DNA from: an uncultured Bacteroidia bacterium | GTDB lineage: Bacteria; Bacteroidota; Bacteroidia; Bacteroidales; UBA932 | Length of the DNA stretch: 64,000 nucleotides | Direction of reading: 5' to 3' | NCBI GenBank assembly: GCA_902768985.1 | Contig: CACXNA010000010.1 | Span: forward strand, 1 to 64,000 | Shown: positions 1-8,349 of the stretch, piece by piece | Position numbering within the stretch: the first letter of the stretch is position 1 | Layout of the letters: every line of letters starts with the position of its first letter | Notes under the pieces: model-generated | What the model was told of the DNA's origin: nothing | Database searches by the model: none | The model's input: the letters and a program-made list of their open reading frames with translations, nothing else | Translations under genes and position numbers: made by a program

Positions 1-1
1 G

Positions 2-922
2 ATGGACGAAGGTGGAAACATCTTCTCCGGCCAGACCTCGGCAAGAGGCGACAGGAAGTATTACATCCTCAAGTTCAACACCCCTGAGTTCTGCCTCTCC
101 GAGATCGAGAAGACTTGGTATGACCTGGCGACCCGGGCCGGGATCACGATGATGCCCTCCCGCCTGATCGAGGTGGAAGGCATCAGCCATTTCCTGACGG
201 AGCGTTTCGACCGTCGCGCTGGTGAGAAAGTGTTCACCCAGACGCTCGCCGCCGTCAATCCGGAAGCATATTGCTATGAGGATCTCTTCTCCACCTGCAG
301 ACAGCTCTCCATCCCCCAGGATGAACTGAATGAACTCTATCTGCGGATGGTGTTCAACATCCTCTCCAACAACACGGACGACCACGCCAAGAACTTCTCC
401 TTCATCATGGAGAAGGACGGTTCCTGGCATCTTTCTCCGGCTTACGACCTCTGCTTCATCTTGAAGACAGCGACAGCTCCGGAAAAGCGTCACGATTTCT
501 CTGTGCGAGGCAAGTTCGAGGATATAACCACCGCGGACCTGCTGGCTTTCGCTGCCCAGAACGACATCAAGAATCCCGCGAAGTACATCGACAAGGTTAA
601 AGAAGCGCTCAAGAGCTTCAGGCCCCAGGCTACTGAGAATGGTGTCGCGCCTCTCTTCATCGACATAATCGAGTCGCGACTGCACGAGCTGTCTCCGGAT
701 GTCTTTGCTCCGACTGGCGCCACTTCGGATTTGATCCGTTTCGAGATGACCGACTCGGGGAACATCCACCTTTATGCGAAGGTTGACGGGCAAGAAAAGC
801 GAAGGGTCTTCACGAAGAAAAGTGACCAGTATGAGGCGGTTCTCGAAGCCATGAGAAAGAGGCTCTCGATAAAGGAACAGAAAGAGTTTTTGGAAAAGTT
901 TTTCATCCTCAGCAGCATTTAG
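2..922 (+). CDS. HipA-like serine/threonine kinase toxin, 5' end outside window
   Basis: The frame is open from the window edge, so the true start lies upstream and only about 306 C-terminal residues are visible. The HipA C-terminal kinase signature is clear: NNTDDHAKNFSF at about residues 123-134, with the catalytic Asp at about 126, and SPAYDL at about 145-150 for metal binding. HipA kinases phosphorylate targets such as GltX and act as the toxin of HipBA type II toxin-antitoxin pairs in the cytoplasm. A HipB-like antitoxin or a HipA N-terminal subdomain would lie upstream, outside the window, so I cannot say whether the pair is intact. It sits at the edge of an accessory block with transposase remnants and a restriction system. 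The family call is firm; toxicity is inferred. Confidence 0.85.
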   Translation: MDEGGNIFSGQTSARGDRKYYILKFNTPEFCLSEIEKTWYDLATRAGITMMPSRLIEVEGISHFLTERFDRRAGEKVFTQTLAAVNPEAYCYEDLFSTCRQLSIPQDELNELYLRMVFNILSNNTDDHAKNFSFIMEKDGSWHLSPAYDLCFILKTATAPEKRHDFSVRGKFEDITTADLLAFAAQNDIKNPAKYIDKVKEALKSFRPQATENGVAPLFIDIIESRLHELSPDVFAPTGATSDLIRFEMTDSGNIHLYAKVDGQEKRRVFTKKSDQYEAVLEAMRKRLSIKEQKEFLEKFFILSSI

Positions 923-957
923 TTAGCCAATAACGGTATCAGAGAGCCATTTCAGCC

Positions 958-1047
958 ATGAAACCCTCCATCGACATCGTGGATTCCATCAAGGCAAGTT
1001 CGATGACGAAGATTGATGAGTCATTTGGACTACAGAGAGAGTATTGA
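958..1047 (+). CDS. 29-codon ORF of unknown function, possible gene remnant
   Basis: An ATG-to-TGA frame of 29 residues lies between the HipA-like gene and the ATPase gene. It begins MKPSIDIVDSIKAS and is preceded in frame by a stop at 931-933. No ribosome site or promoter stands out. The amino-acid composition looks protein-like, so it may be a leftover of a decayed gene in this accessory block rather than a functional small protein. I recognise no family. Confidence 0.2.
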   Translation: MKPSIDIVDSIKASSMTKIDESFGLQREY

Positions 1048-1053
1048 CTATTT

Positions 1054-1133
1054 CTCGAAAACGTGATTATTTGGGCAAAATTTTTTCCGAAAATGTGATT
1101 TTGTGCCTATCTTTGTTTCCGAAAATGTGATTT
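1054..1133 (+). promoter_or_regulatory. Three 32-bp-phased repeats and a -7 box before the ATPase gene
   Basis: The motif CGAAAAyGTGATT occurs three times, with CG at 1056, 1088 and 1120, an exact spacing of 32 bases or about three helical turns. Copies 2 and 3 share TTCCGAAAATGTGATTT. A Bacteroidota-type -7 box, TATCTTTG, lies at 1108-1115 between copies 2 and 3, so copy 3 would cover the start of transcription and the ATG at 1137 follows closely. This arrangement suggests an operator array. The binding protein is unknown. Confidence 0.55.
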
Positions 1134-1136
1134 GTT

Positions 1137-2489
1137 ATGGAATTGCTGAAAAGAAAAATAGACGCCTTTCTTGCCGCATGGAAGCAGAATCCACATCGTA
1201 AGCCATTGATAGTCAAAGGAGCCAGACAGATTGGGAAGACCCGTTCCATCCAGGCGTTCGGGCAAGCGAATTATGAATCGGTCATCGAAATCAACTTTGT
1301 CCTACAGAAGAAATTTCGCTCCATCTTCGACAACGGCTATGAGGTGGACACTATTATCAAGAACATATCCTTGCTGGAGCCCTCATGGAAGTTCATTCCT
1401 TACAAGACTCTTATTTTCTTTGACGAGCTTCAGAAATGTCCTGACTGCGCCACATCCCTCAAATCCTTCAACGCGGATCCGCGTTATGACGTGATTTGCT
1501 CCGGTTCCCTGATGGGCATCTATTATGAGGAGATTGAGTCCAATGCCGTTGGAAACAAGGAAGATTATGAGATGCACTCTATGGATTTTGAGGAGTTTCT
1601 CTGGGCCAAAGGATATTCCGAGACACAGGTCGAGGATCTTTATACCCATATGGCCAGCCTCACGCCATTTTCCGATCTTGAGTTGTCTACATATATGGAG
1701 ATCTTCCGTGACTATATGACCATAGGCGGGATGCCGGAGGTAGTGAAGATGTACATCGACAACGGTCATTTCGGCGGCACACTAGAGTTGCTGCGGCAAT
1801 TGCTCCTTGACTATGAGGAAGATATCACAAAATACGCTAAGGAGTCAGACAAGGCCAAGATTTTGGCTGTTTACAGGCATATCTCCACCTTCCTTGCCAA
1901 GACCAGCAAGAAGTTTCAGATTACCAAAGTGGCCCATGGAGCCAGGAATCGTGAATACATCGGTGCCGCGGAGTGGCTCGAGAAAGCTGGCGTAGTGAAT
2001 ATTTGCTACTGCTTATGCAATCCGGAACTTCCCCTCAAAGGCAACTACGATGCCGACACATACAAGGTCTATTATCACGATACCGGCCTGCTCATTGCTT
2101 CCTTAGACGAGGAGGCCCAGGAAGACCTTCGGGCCAATAAGAACTTCGGTACCTATAAAGGCGCCATTTATGAGAACATTGTCGGCGAAATGCTTCGCAA
2201 ATCCGGCTATGAGCAACTTTACTACTATAAGAACGATAGCCCAGCCTTGGAAATGGACTTCTTCGTCCGCGATTCCGACTCGTTGGTCCCTGTCGAGGTA
2301 AAGGCCAAGGACGGAGCTACTGCTTCACTAAACCACCTCATTGATTGGCCGTCTTATCCTGATGTCTCCTACGGCATCAAGTTCGGGTACAAAAATATCG
2401 GATGGGGAGGCAAGTTTTACACGTTCCCGTATTTCCTCGCCTTCCTATTGAAGAGGTTCCTCAAAGAAGCCGGGCATCCGGTGCAATAG
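1137..2489 (+). CDS. AAA family ATPase with DUF4143 C-terminal domain
   Basis: The 450-residue protein has a Walker A motif GARQIGKT at residues 28-35 and a Walker B-like LIFFDELQ near residue 98. Its C-terminal part carries the DUF4143 pattern, ending with a PD-(D/E)XK-like stretch (EMDFFV then PVEVKA) around residues 380-400. These ATPases are widespread in Bacteroidota accessory DNA and often lie in defence or toxin neighbourhoods, but their role is not established. Length is typical, so the gene appears intact. Its 3' end overlaps an open frame running into an IS4-type transposase remnant on the other strand. The phased repeats upstream suggest regulated expression. Family assignment is strong; function is open. 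Confidence 0.85.
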   Translation: MELLKRKIDAFLAAWKQNPHRKPLIVKGARQIGKTRSIQAFGQANYESVIEINFVLQKKFRSIFDNGYEVDTIIKNISLLEPSWKFIPYKTLIFFDELQKCPDCATSLKSFNADPRYDVICSGSLMGIYYEEIESNAVGNKEDYEMHSMDFEEFLWAKGYSETQVEDLYTHMASLTPFSDLELSTYMEIFRDYMTIGGMPEVVKMYIDNGHFGGTLELLRQLLLDYEEDITKYAKESDKAKILAVYRHISTFLAKTSKKFQITKVAHGARNREYIGAAEWLEKAGVVNICYCLCNPELPLKGNYDADTYKVYYHDTGLLIASLDEEAQEDLRANKNFGTYKGAIYENIVGEMLRKSGYEQLYYYKNDSPALEMDFFVRDSDSLVPVEVKAKDGATASLNHLIDWPSYPDVSYGIKFGYKNIGWGGKFYTFPYFLAFLLKRFLKEAGHPVQ

Positions 2490-2789
2490 TCCTGTATCAA
2501 ACTCTTCTTTTTGAATTATCAATATAGACCGGAACATGACATTACATCTATTTTTCTCCTGGCAGGTTGAGACAGATACACAGAAGTGCTGCTTCACCCA
2601 TTTGAAGAACAGTTCCACGGACCAACGGTTTTTGTAAAGGAGGGCAACCTCTAATGCTGTGATATCCATTTTGCTCACGCGTCCAACTCGTCGTTTTATA
2701 TCATTTTGTCGCTTGGTCCGGGCTTCATCGCCCGGATTACACGTGTTTTCGGGGTTATGTCTCAGGGGCGTTCCTGTCGGAGGCCCCAT
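2490..2789 (-). pseudogene. IS4-type transposase C-terminal remnant
   Basis: On the minus strand, 2583-2669 encodes MDITALEVALLYKNRW followed by SVELFFKWVKQHF, the Y-(2)-R-(3)-E-(6)-K signature around the last catalytic Glu of IS4-family DDE transposases. Sequence on either side no longer reads as transposase, and the frame runs on into the 3' end of the ATPase gene. Only a short piece of the element survives, with no recognisable terminal inverted repeats, so it is a fossil. Confidence 0.75.
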
Positions 2790-2814
2790 TTATGTGCATA
2801 TTTTCAGTCCAGAC

Positions 2815-3147
2815 TTAACCGGTGGCCGGTTGTAGTACTGCGATTCGTCCCGACAGCTCAACGGCATTCGCCGTATGGATCCCGAAGAAGATGTACAGGA
2901 TTTCCGTCATCTTCATCCTCGCCTTGATCCGCCGCATCGAGTAATGCTCCTTCTGCGTCCCGAAGGATCCTTCCACTGTCGTAGCTCTCACTCTTGCGAG
3001 ATTGTGGCAACTCTTCTGCTCGCTGCTGGTGGAAAAGGTGGTGTCAGCGTCGGGGGTGGCGGAGGTAGCTCCAACGATGATCTCACCAACTGGGATGGGA
3101 CGAAGAAGAAAGATAGAGGGAGAAGAAGGTAAAGGTTTGGCTCTCCT
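2815..3147 (-). pseudogene. Second DDE transposase C-terminal remnant
   Basis: A minus-strand frame of about 110 codons without a good start ends at the TAA at 2815-2817. It reads TTVEGSFGTQKEHYSMRRIK and then TEILYIFFGIHTANAVEL, the C-terminal end of a DDE transposase common in Bacteroidota: the EGSFG Glu, then the KxR and IFFGIHTAN stretches. An in-frame stop at 3148-3150 cuts off the upstream part, and the N-terminal catalytic Asp residues are missing. It adjoins the IS4-type remnant, so this interval is a graveyard of insertion sequences. Confidence 0.75.
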
Positions 3148-3251
3148 TTAAGGTTTGGATGTGGGGAAATGTACTTGTTATTGGCTTTTGGGCCGTCGCC
3201 TTTGGCCTAGGCTTTTTCTATGCGAAGGCAAATTATCCATAAACTTAATTC

Positions 3252-3365
3252 TTATCCCTTATTTAGAAAAGCCCCCATCTCTTTGATATAACGCACTCTT
3301 GAGAGATACTCTTCCCGATCTGCCCTGCGGTAAGAGGATCTGCCATTTTCTTCAGAACAAGACAT
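3252..3365 (-). CDS. 37-residue ORF downstream of mcrC, same strand
   Basis: An ATG at 3365 opens a 38-codon frame, nine bases after the mcrC stop and on the same strand. AAGGG lies just upstream of the ATG and could serve as a weak ribosome site. The product is highly charged: it begins MSCSEENGRSSYRRADREEY and ends RVRYIKEMGAFLNKG, with no signal peptide or membrane segment. The composition looks like a real coding sequence. It is either a small protein co-expressed with the restriction operon or the surviving tail of a larger gene truncated by the transposon debris beyond it. I recognise no family. Confidence 0.4.
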   Translation of the reverse strand: MSCSEENGRSSYRRADREEYLSRVRYIKEMGAFLNKG

Positions 3366-3374
3366 TTGCCCTTG

Positions 3375-4775
3375 CTAGCAGTCTAGATATTTCAGTTTAC
3401 GCTCCAAGGCATTCTCGCCGTCTCTCATTCTTTTCCTGAATTCTTCTTCGCTCTTGCAGTGCTGAGGAATGTTGAAATCGATAATATATATTTCTCCTCC
3501 ATATCCGTCTAAATTTCCTACTCGAGGAATGGAGGTATACAACATATTGGACCTGATGGGGAAGTTCATCTCGATAGGTGTTATACCGTCTGGATAATCA
3601 ATATAGGAAAATGATTCTGGATTGACAAAAACCCCCTTCTCTGCATGAGTAATATGTATATAGCTGATCATCTGATGAATATCATCACGCGAGATATTGT
3701 CGAAAACCATATCATTTGCTTTTCTGACTAGATTCTTGTATTTAGCATCAGCGACAATACCATCTTTTATGAAGTCCGGAAATCTTCCGTATTTATTCTT
3801 TCGGTCCTTAAACACATAAATCTTACCTTTCCCGGTTCGATTTTCAGGGTGGTCATATCCGACGCGTTGGAACACTTTATTGAGATATTCTTCCCATAAC
3901 CAAGCTCCATCAAATAGGATTCCGTACATTTCTTTTTCACTCTGCCCGAAACTGATTCTTTCGTTTCGAAGTATCTTGATGCATATCTGCTGGAGAGGTC
4001 GGTATTCGTAGTAATATGGATGAATCTTAGGCTTCAGATTGTAAAGTATAACTTTATTGCGAGCTCCTTTACGATATGAAGGAGTGGCAGTGTAGATCAT
4101 TTTAACGGCATCTCGCATTTCTGGTGTGCCGGTAAGGATCTTTTGTCCCAGTTTACTATCAGTTTTTATGAACTCGATTGTGTGTCGAATCAGTTGTGTC
4201 ATTGCATTATCAAAAGTGAACTCCCGAGTAGTGTAAGCCATTTTTCCGTTTTTGAAAGGGTAATTCTCTTTGATATGCCGGGGAAGATCTAACGCTCCGC
4301 GGATTTTACTATCATTATATGAATTGCGGGTGTATTCCCTATAGAGTCCTTGAGATAGTGCTTTCTGAAGGAAATAAGGGAAAACAAGAGGCGTAATGTC
4401 CAGCATGTTTTCTTTTTCGAACGAGGATTTCAGGTCGAAAAGATTAATAGAAAAAACCTGCTGGAGCATATACTGCAAAAAATAATCTTTGTCAGAATCT
4501 TTAGAAAAACGTGAAGAAATAGAGAGCTTTGTATTTCCGAAACCAATAAACCCCATAATGTTTCCGGTATAGACCTTGCCGTCCCGGAATGAAAGAATGG
4601 TTTCGTCCTGGATTTTATCATCATACCGATCACCCGCAAGTGGGAACAGCCATAATTTTCGGCCATTCCCATCATGCAAAGAATCAATGCTTATGTCTGC
4701 AATCTCACGGAGATCATCAATGTTTCCAGTAATCTCAGAACGAAGCTTGAAACTATTGTCGGTAAGGAATATCAT
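3375..4775 (-). CDS. mcrC: McrC/LlaJI-R2-like restriction endonuclease subunit
   Basis: This 466-residue protein resembles the McrC family, the nuclease partner of McrB-type motor subunits. The late motif FPDFIKDGIVADAKYK has the layout of a PD-(D/E)XK active site: Asp in PDF, then D-x-K in ADAKYK. The N-terminal half matches the McrC region that docks on the McrB hexamer. It starts 35 bases after the mcrB-like stop and is the fourth gene of a minus-strand operon with two cytosine methyltransferases. In E. coli McrBC such a pair cuts methylated DNA. Beside two dedicated methyltransferases the better model is LlaJI, in which R1 and R2 restrict unmethylated sites. Which substrate applies here cannot be read from sequence. 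Confidence 0.85.
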   Translation of the reverse strand: MIFLTDNSFKLRSEITGNIDDLREIADISIDSLHDGNGRKLWLFPLAGDRYDDKIQDETILSFRDGKVYTGNIMGFIGFGNTKLSISSRFSKDSDKDYFLQYMLQQVFSINLFDLKSSFEKENMLDITPLVFPYFLQKALSQGLYREYTRNSYNDSKIRGALDLPRHIKENYPFKNGKMAYTTREFTFDNAMTQLIRHTIEFIKTDSKLGQKILTGTPEMRDAVKMIYTATPSYRKGARNKVILYNLKPKIHPYYYEYRPLQQICIKILRNERISFGQSEKEMYGILFDGAWLWEEYLNKVFQRVGYDHPENRTGKGKIYVFKDRKNKYGRFPDFIKDGIVADAKYKNLVRKANDMVFDNISRDDIHQMISYIHITHAEKGVFVNPESFSYIDYPDGITPIEMNFPIRSNMLYTSIPRVGNLDGYGGEIYIIDFNIPQHCKSEEEFRKRMRDGENALERKLKYLDC

Positions 4776-4810
4776 TTTTTCTCCAGCTAATTCTTATTCG
4801 GATTCCTTCC

Positions 4811-6838
4811 TTATACTTGTGGCGCTCCAGCAGCAGGTGTTCCTATTCCTGCAGCCGGTGTTGCCGCTCCTGTAGCTGGCGTTCCCGTTCCTGCACCCGG
4901 TGTTACCGCTCCAGCAGCAGGTGTACCTATTCCTGCAGCCGGTGTTACCGCTCCAGTAGCTGGCGCTCCCGTTCCTGCAGCCGGTGTTACCGCTCCAGCA
5001 GCAGGTGTACCTATTCCTGCAGCCGGTGTTACCGCTCCAGTAGCTGGCGCTCCCGTTCCTGCAGCCGGTGTTCCTGTTCCCGCTGTCGGTGTTGCCGCTC
5101 CAGTAGCTGGTGTTCCCGTTCCAGCAGCCGATGTTGCCGCTCCGACAGCTTTTTCATATGCGTCTTTGACCTTTTCTATCTTGTCATTAGCATCGGCGTC
5201 TCCACGGAAATATTCCTGGATAATGCCTGAGATATAATATTTCCACAGTTTGTCCTCTTCTCCGAGTACGAGTTTCCTGAAATACGAACCTCCTATGAAG
5301 TAGTCTTTGCTGAGCCCTGCCTCAAGAAGGGCTTTGTTGACAGCGGTCATCTTTACAATCTGGTGAGGAAGAAGATGCATTTTAACAGCGCTTTCTTCTG
5401 CAGTGACCTCTTTCCAAGAGAAACGACGCCGGATAGCAAAGTCCATCGTTTCAACACCTCTGTCGATATCATTCATCGTGCCGATGATATAGACATTGTT
5501 CGGGACGTAAAAGCCTTCTTCAAAGATATCTTCTTTTTCTACGAGTTTCTGGTACTGAGTATCAACTCGGTTTTTAGGGCCACGATACTCTTTTTCGATA
5601 CAAGAGAATAGCTCGCCGAAAATCTTGGACAACTCTCCGCGGTTAATTTCATCAATGATGAAGACATATGGCAGAGGGTTGTCGGCGTTTGCACTAGCAG
5701 ATGCCGAAATCGGAGTAGTGGCTGTCGATATTGATTTAGCCCGAGTCAGCATGATTTGGAGCATCCAACGAATACGACTATAGTCAATGGTTTTTGTGGC
5801 GCCTCCTGTAAGCTCTTCAATGTACCTGAAATAATCATCTCTTGTTACACTGAGAGCGTCATCAATATCGTTGGCAAGAAAGTAATCATAAAGTTTCTGA
5901 AGATTGTCTTCCTTCTCAGTTTTTCCATCGTATGTAACTTTCCCGCTTGCGTTTATGCCAAAAGGCTTTAGTTTGCCAGGGATTCCATAATGTGTAATAA
6001 CGCCATTCTTGATATCCGTTACAATAGAGGCATAGACATCTGCAAAACTGGTATTTGCGGGTGACGTTCCTGTGGCAGGATGAAATTGTCCTTCTTCTAT
6101 CGCCATTCTACAGAACTCCTTGAATGCGCCATTAATCCTGACGAAATCTCCTTTACCATTCGGCCGGAGTCCTTCAACGAAATCAGTATAGTCGTACGAA
6201 GGATGGAATTGAACAACTTTTACCCTTTTACGAAGATCGTCATTATTCATCAAGTCATCCCAGTCTATAGCACTCACCGTCTCGGCGGCAATTTGTTTTG
6301 CCAGATATGTTTTGCCGGTGCCAGGGGCCCCGGTAAGGACGAGGTTAAGTTTTTCTTTTAAGAGAGATATATATTCACTGATGTCATTTTTGCCGACTGT
6401 CGTTGGTATGTCATCGGCTTCAAGAATAGTCTCTTCATAAGTGAAATATGACCCTGAAACTGAAATAGATCCTTTCTTGAAAAAAGTGATTTCATAATTC
6501 GTTTTTCCACCAGCAGTTATGCTCACGAGCTTTACAATGTCCCCAACTTGGGTGTTATGGCTGGAAAAGAGAGGCGTTAGGGAGGGAATACGTTTTTCTT
6601 TGTTGGAGCTAACAAAAAAAACGAATCTTAAATCCCAGATGTGACCATACTCTGAATCGTTGGTGTGATCGGTCGCCTTGAAATCAATATCGATCACACT
6701 ACCATTCATGGATCCTTTCTGCTGGAAAAAGGCCTCATAGTCGAAGTCGTTTTGACAGCGAATGTACTTTTCGTTTGTTTTGGTTACGCCCACTTCTGCA
6801 CCGGTGAGCTCCCGAATCAAGTAACGCTTGGTTATCAT
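4811..6838 (-). CDS. mcrB: McrB/LlaJI-R1-like AAA+ motor subunit with repeat tail
   Basis: I place the start at 6838 because that ATG overlaps the TGA of the upstream methyltransferase (ATGA), giving 675 residues. Residues 1-150 should hold the DNA-recognition domain. The AAA+ core follows: Walker A GAPGTGKT at 170-177, Walker B FIIDEINRGE at 393-402, and a McrB-type signature TMNDIDRG at about 454-461, where classical McrB has MNTADR. It should form a nucleotide-driven ring that recruits the McrC-like nuclease. The last 105 residues, from about 571, are an Ala/Pro/Gly/Thr tandem repeat absent from the McrB family as I know it. It lies in an operon with two methyltransferases and mcrC. Family call strong; GTP versus ATP use unknown. 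Confidence 0.87.
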   Translation of the reverse strand: MITKRYLIRELTGAEVGVTKTNEKYIRCQNDFDYEAFFQQKGSMNGSVIDIDFKATDHTNDSEYGHIWDLRFVFFVSSNKEKRIPSLTPLFSSHNTQVGDIVKLVSITAGGKTNYEITFFKKGSISVSGSYFTYEETILEADDIPTTVGKNDISEYISLLKEKLNLVLTGAPGTGKTYLAKQIAAETVSAIDWDDLMNNDDLRKRVKVVQFHPSYDYTDFVEGLRPNGKGDFVRINGAFKEFCRMAIEEGQFHPATGTSPANTSFADVYASIVTDIKNGVITHYGIPGKLKPFGINASGKVTYDGKTEKEDNLQKLYDYFLANDIDDALSVTRDDYFRYIEELTGGATKTIDYSRIRWMLQIMLTRAKSISTATTPISASASANADNPLPYVFIIDEINRGELSKIFGELFSCIEKEYRGPKNRVDTQYQKLVEKEDIFEEGFYVPNNVYIIGTMNDIDRGVETMDFAIRRRFSWKEVTAEESAVKMHLLPHQIVKMTAVNKALLEAGLSKDYFIGGSYFRKLVLGEEDKLWKYYISGIIQEYFRGDADANDKIEKVKDAYEKAVGAATSAAGTGTPATGAATPTAGTGTPAAGTGAPATGAVTPAAGIGTPAAGAVTPAAGTGAPATGAVTPAAGIGTPAAGAVTPGAGTGTPATGAATPAAGIGTPAAGAPQV
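4814..5128 (-). repeat. In-frame 21/42/84-bp tandem repeat at the 3' end of mcrB
   Basis: About 105 codons are built from 7-residue half units of the form xAGxGxP and xxGAxTP, mostly paired into 14-residue (42-bp) units. A 28-residue double unit, AAGTGAPATGAVTP plus AAGIGTPAAGAVTP, occurs twice in tandem, so 84 bp are repeated almost exactly. Every period is a multiple of three, so copy-number change would lengthen or shorten the tail without a frameshift. Confidence 0.9.
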
Positions 6839-8349
6839 AAGTGTTTCTTTAATATTTCTCCTATACTTTGAGCCATCAAACAAGGAACAGCGTTCCCAAT
6901 TTGCATGTATGTCTTCAGATAAGCACCTAGAAATAGATAATCATCCGGGAAAGACTGACATCTGGCTGCTTCCCGTGGAGTTATAGCTCTAATCTGGAAA
7001 GGATGGATATGTGAATGACAATCCATTCTCAGATGAGCTGTAATAGTCCTCGACGGCTTATCTGGCATGAGCTTATAATACTTATCCTTAAAGCAATGTA
7101 GTCGGTGCCTATATGGCATTATATCTGCGATCTTTTCATCTGAAGCATCATCACCAGGCTCCAGCAGGCGGTAAATATCGTAATTGATATCGTTCACATA
7201 GCGAGCCTTATGGTTGAACAAGAAAGGAATCTGTCGCCCACCATTGATTAGTTTAAGATATGGGCTGTCATCGCCACGAAATGGATTAACCGCAATTTTC
7301 TTTCCGCACTCATCGGAATCAATCTCATTTTGGTTCTTGATTCTAGGGGCTTGCAGGGGTGGAATGAAACTCAGTGCATCTCTTAACACATACTGTCGTT
7401 TACCGTCATTTGCACGCTCAATTTCATCAAATAGCCCATTGGGCGTTATGTGTTGGTCATTTGCTATATCACTACGAATTGCAATGAATATCAACCTTTC
7501 ACGAGCTTGTGCAACAGAGAAATCGGCCGAATGAAGCAGTCGATACGATACAGAATATGTGTAAGTCTCTCCGTTTCGTTCTTCTTGAATTGACTCATAG
7601 TCTTCGACCACCTGGTTTGCAACGGATAGCATTCCATGAACATTCTCCATGACGACAAACTTTGGGAGAATCTTCTTTATGGCCTTGATGTAGTATTTGT
7701 AAAGTTCGTTGCGAGGATCGTCAATTATCCGTTGCTTATTCGCTGAACTAAAACCCTGACAAGGCGGGCCACCAACAACAATATCAATAGGCTCCTGGAC
7801 ATAATCATCGATGTTGTCTACAATCCCTCGAATATCCGCTTCAAGGACTCTGTTGGACGGGAGTTCAGGATGATTGTATTTATATGTTCTGATGCAAACT
7901 TCCTCAAAATCATTGGCGAACGCCACACTGAAACCGGCACGTATAAAGCCATAACTTAGTCCGCCAGCGCCAGCAAATAAGTCAACGAAATTGGGTTTAT
8001 TGGCCTCCTGTTCCTTTTCTTGAAGCGTTTTCCTCTTAGAGTTACTAAGCTTATCTAGCATAGTTCCCATATCACGCTTATGCTCAATATAGAAAGAAAC
8101 AGCTTCCTGGAATCTCTGAAAGAGTTCGGGGCCCAATACTACGTGGAGCTGTTCAATAGATGTTGTGGAATCCACAACGCCCATCGCCTGCATCTCGTCC
8201 ATAACGGCCTTATCTGTTTTTGATGCATTGGGAACCGGTAAATGATTCTTCTCCGCAAAACACTCAACAAGACGAACGTATACAGAGATCAGCTCTACGA
8301 ACTGGTCTCTGTAAACTCGATCGTTTAATCTATCTGGGGTAAAAATCAT
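6835..8349 (-). CDS. DNA (cytosine-5)-methyltransferase, second of pair (M2-like)
   Basis: This 504-residue enzyme has the m5C methyltransferase motifs in order: motif I FVDLFAGAGGLSYGF near residue 121, motif IV GGPPCQGFS with catalytic Cys at about 197, motif VI ENV, motif VIII QARERLIFIA, and motif X QIGNAVPCLMAQ near the C-terminus. It transfers methyl from AdoMet to cytosine C5. An N-terminal extension of about 120 residues is unusual for the family and could be a subunit-contact or specificity module. Its start overlaps the stop of the upstream methyltransferase (ATGA) and its stop overlaps the mcrB start, so the genes are translationally coupled. Two m5C enzymes with an McrBC-like pair match the LlaJI plan, where each enzyme methylates one strand of an asymmetric site. 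Confidence 0.92.
   Translation of the reverse strand: MIFTPDRLNDRVYRDQFVELISVYVRLVECFAEKNHLPVPNASKTDKAVMDEMQAMGVVDSTTSIEQLHVVLGPELFQRFQEAVSFYIEHKRDMGTMLDKLSNSKRKTLQEKEQEANKPNFVDLFAGAGGLSYGFIRAGFSVAFANDFEEVCIRTYKYNHPELPSNRVLEADIRGIVDNIDDYVQEPIDIVVGGPPCQGFSSANKQRIIDDPRNELYKYYIKAIKKILPKFVVMENVHGMLSVANQVVEDYESIQEERNGETYTYSVSYRLLHSADFSVAQARERLIFIAIRSDIANDQHITPNGLFDEIERANDGKRQYVLRDALSFIPPLQAPRIKNQNEIDSDECGKKIAVNPFRGDDSPYLKLINGGRQIPFLFNHKARYVNDINYDIYRLLEPGDDASDEKIADIMPYRHRLHCFKDKYYKLMPDKPSRTITAHLRMDCHSHIHPFQIRAITPREAARCQSFPDDYLFLGAYLKTYMQIGNAVPCLMAQSIGEILKKHL

Noticed and set aside
2706..3132. Plus-strand frames of 73 and 85 codons after the ATPase gene
   Set aside because: They lie opposite the transposase remnants, whose minus-strand reading gives recognisable transposase sequence.
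4817..5230. Ser/Cys/Arg-rich plus-strand frame over the mcrB repeat
   Set aside because: It is the antisense reading of the tandem repeat, with no start context.
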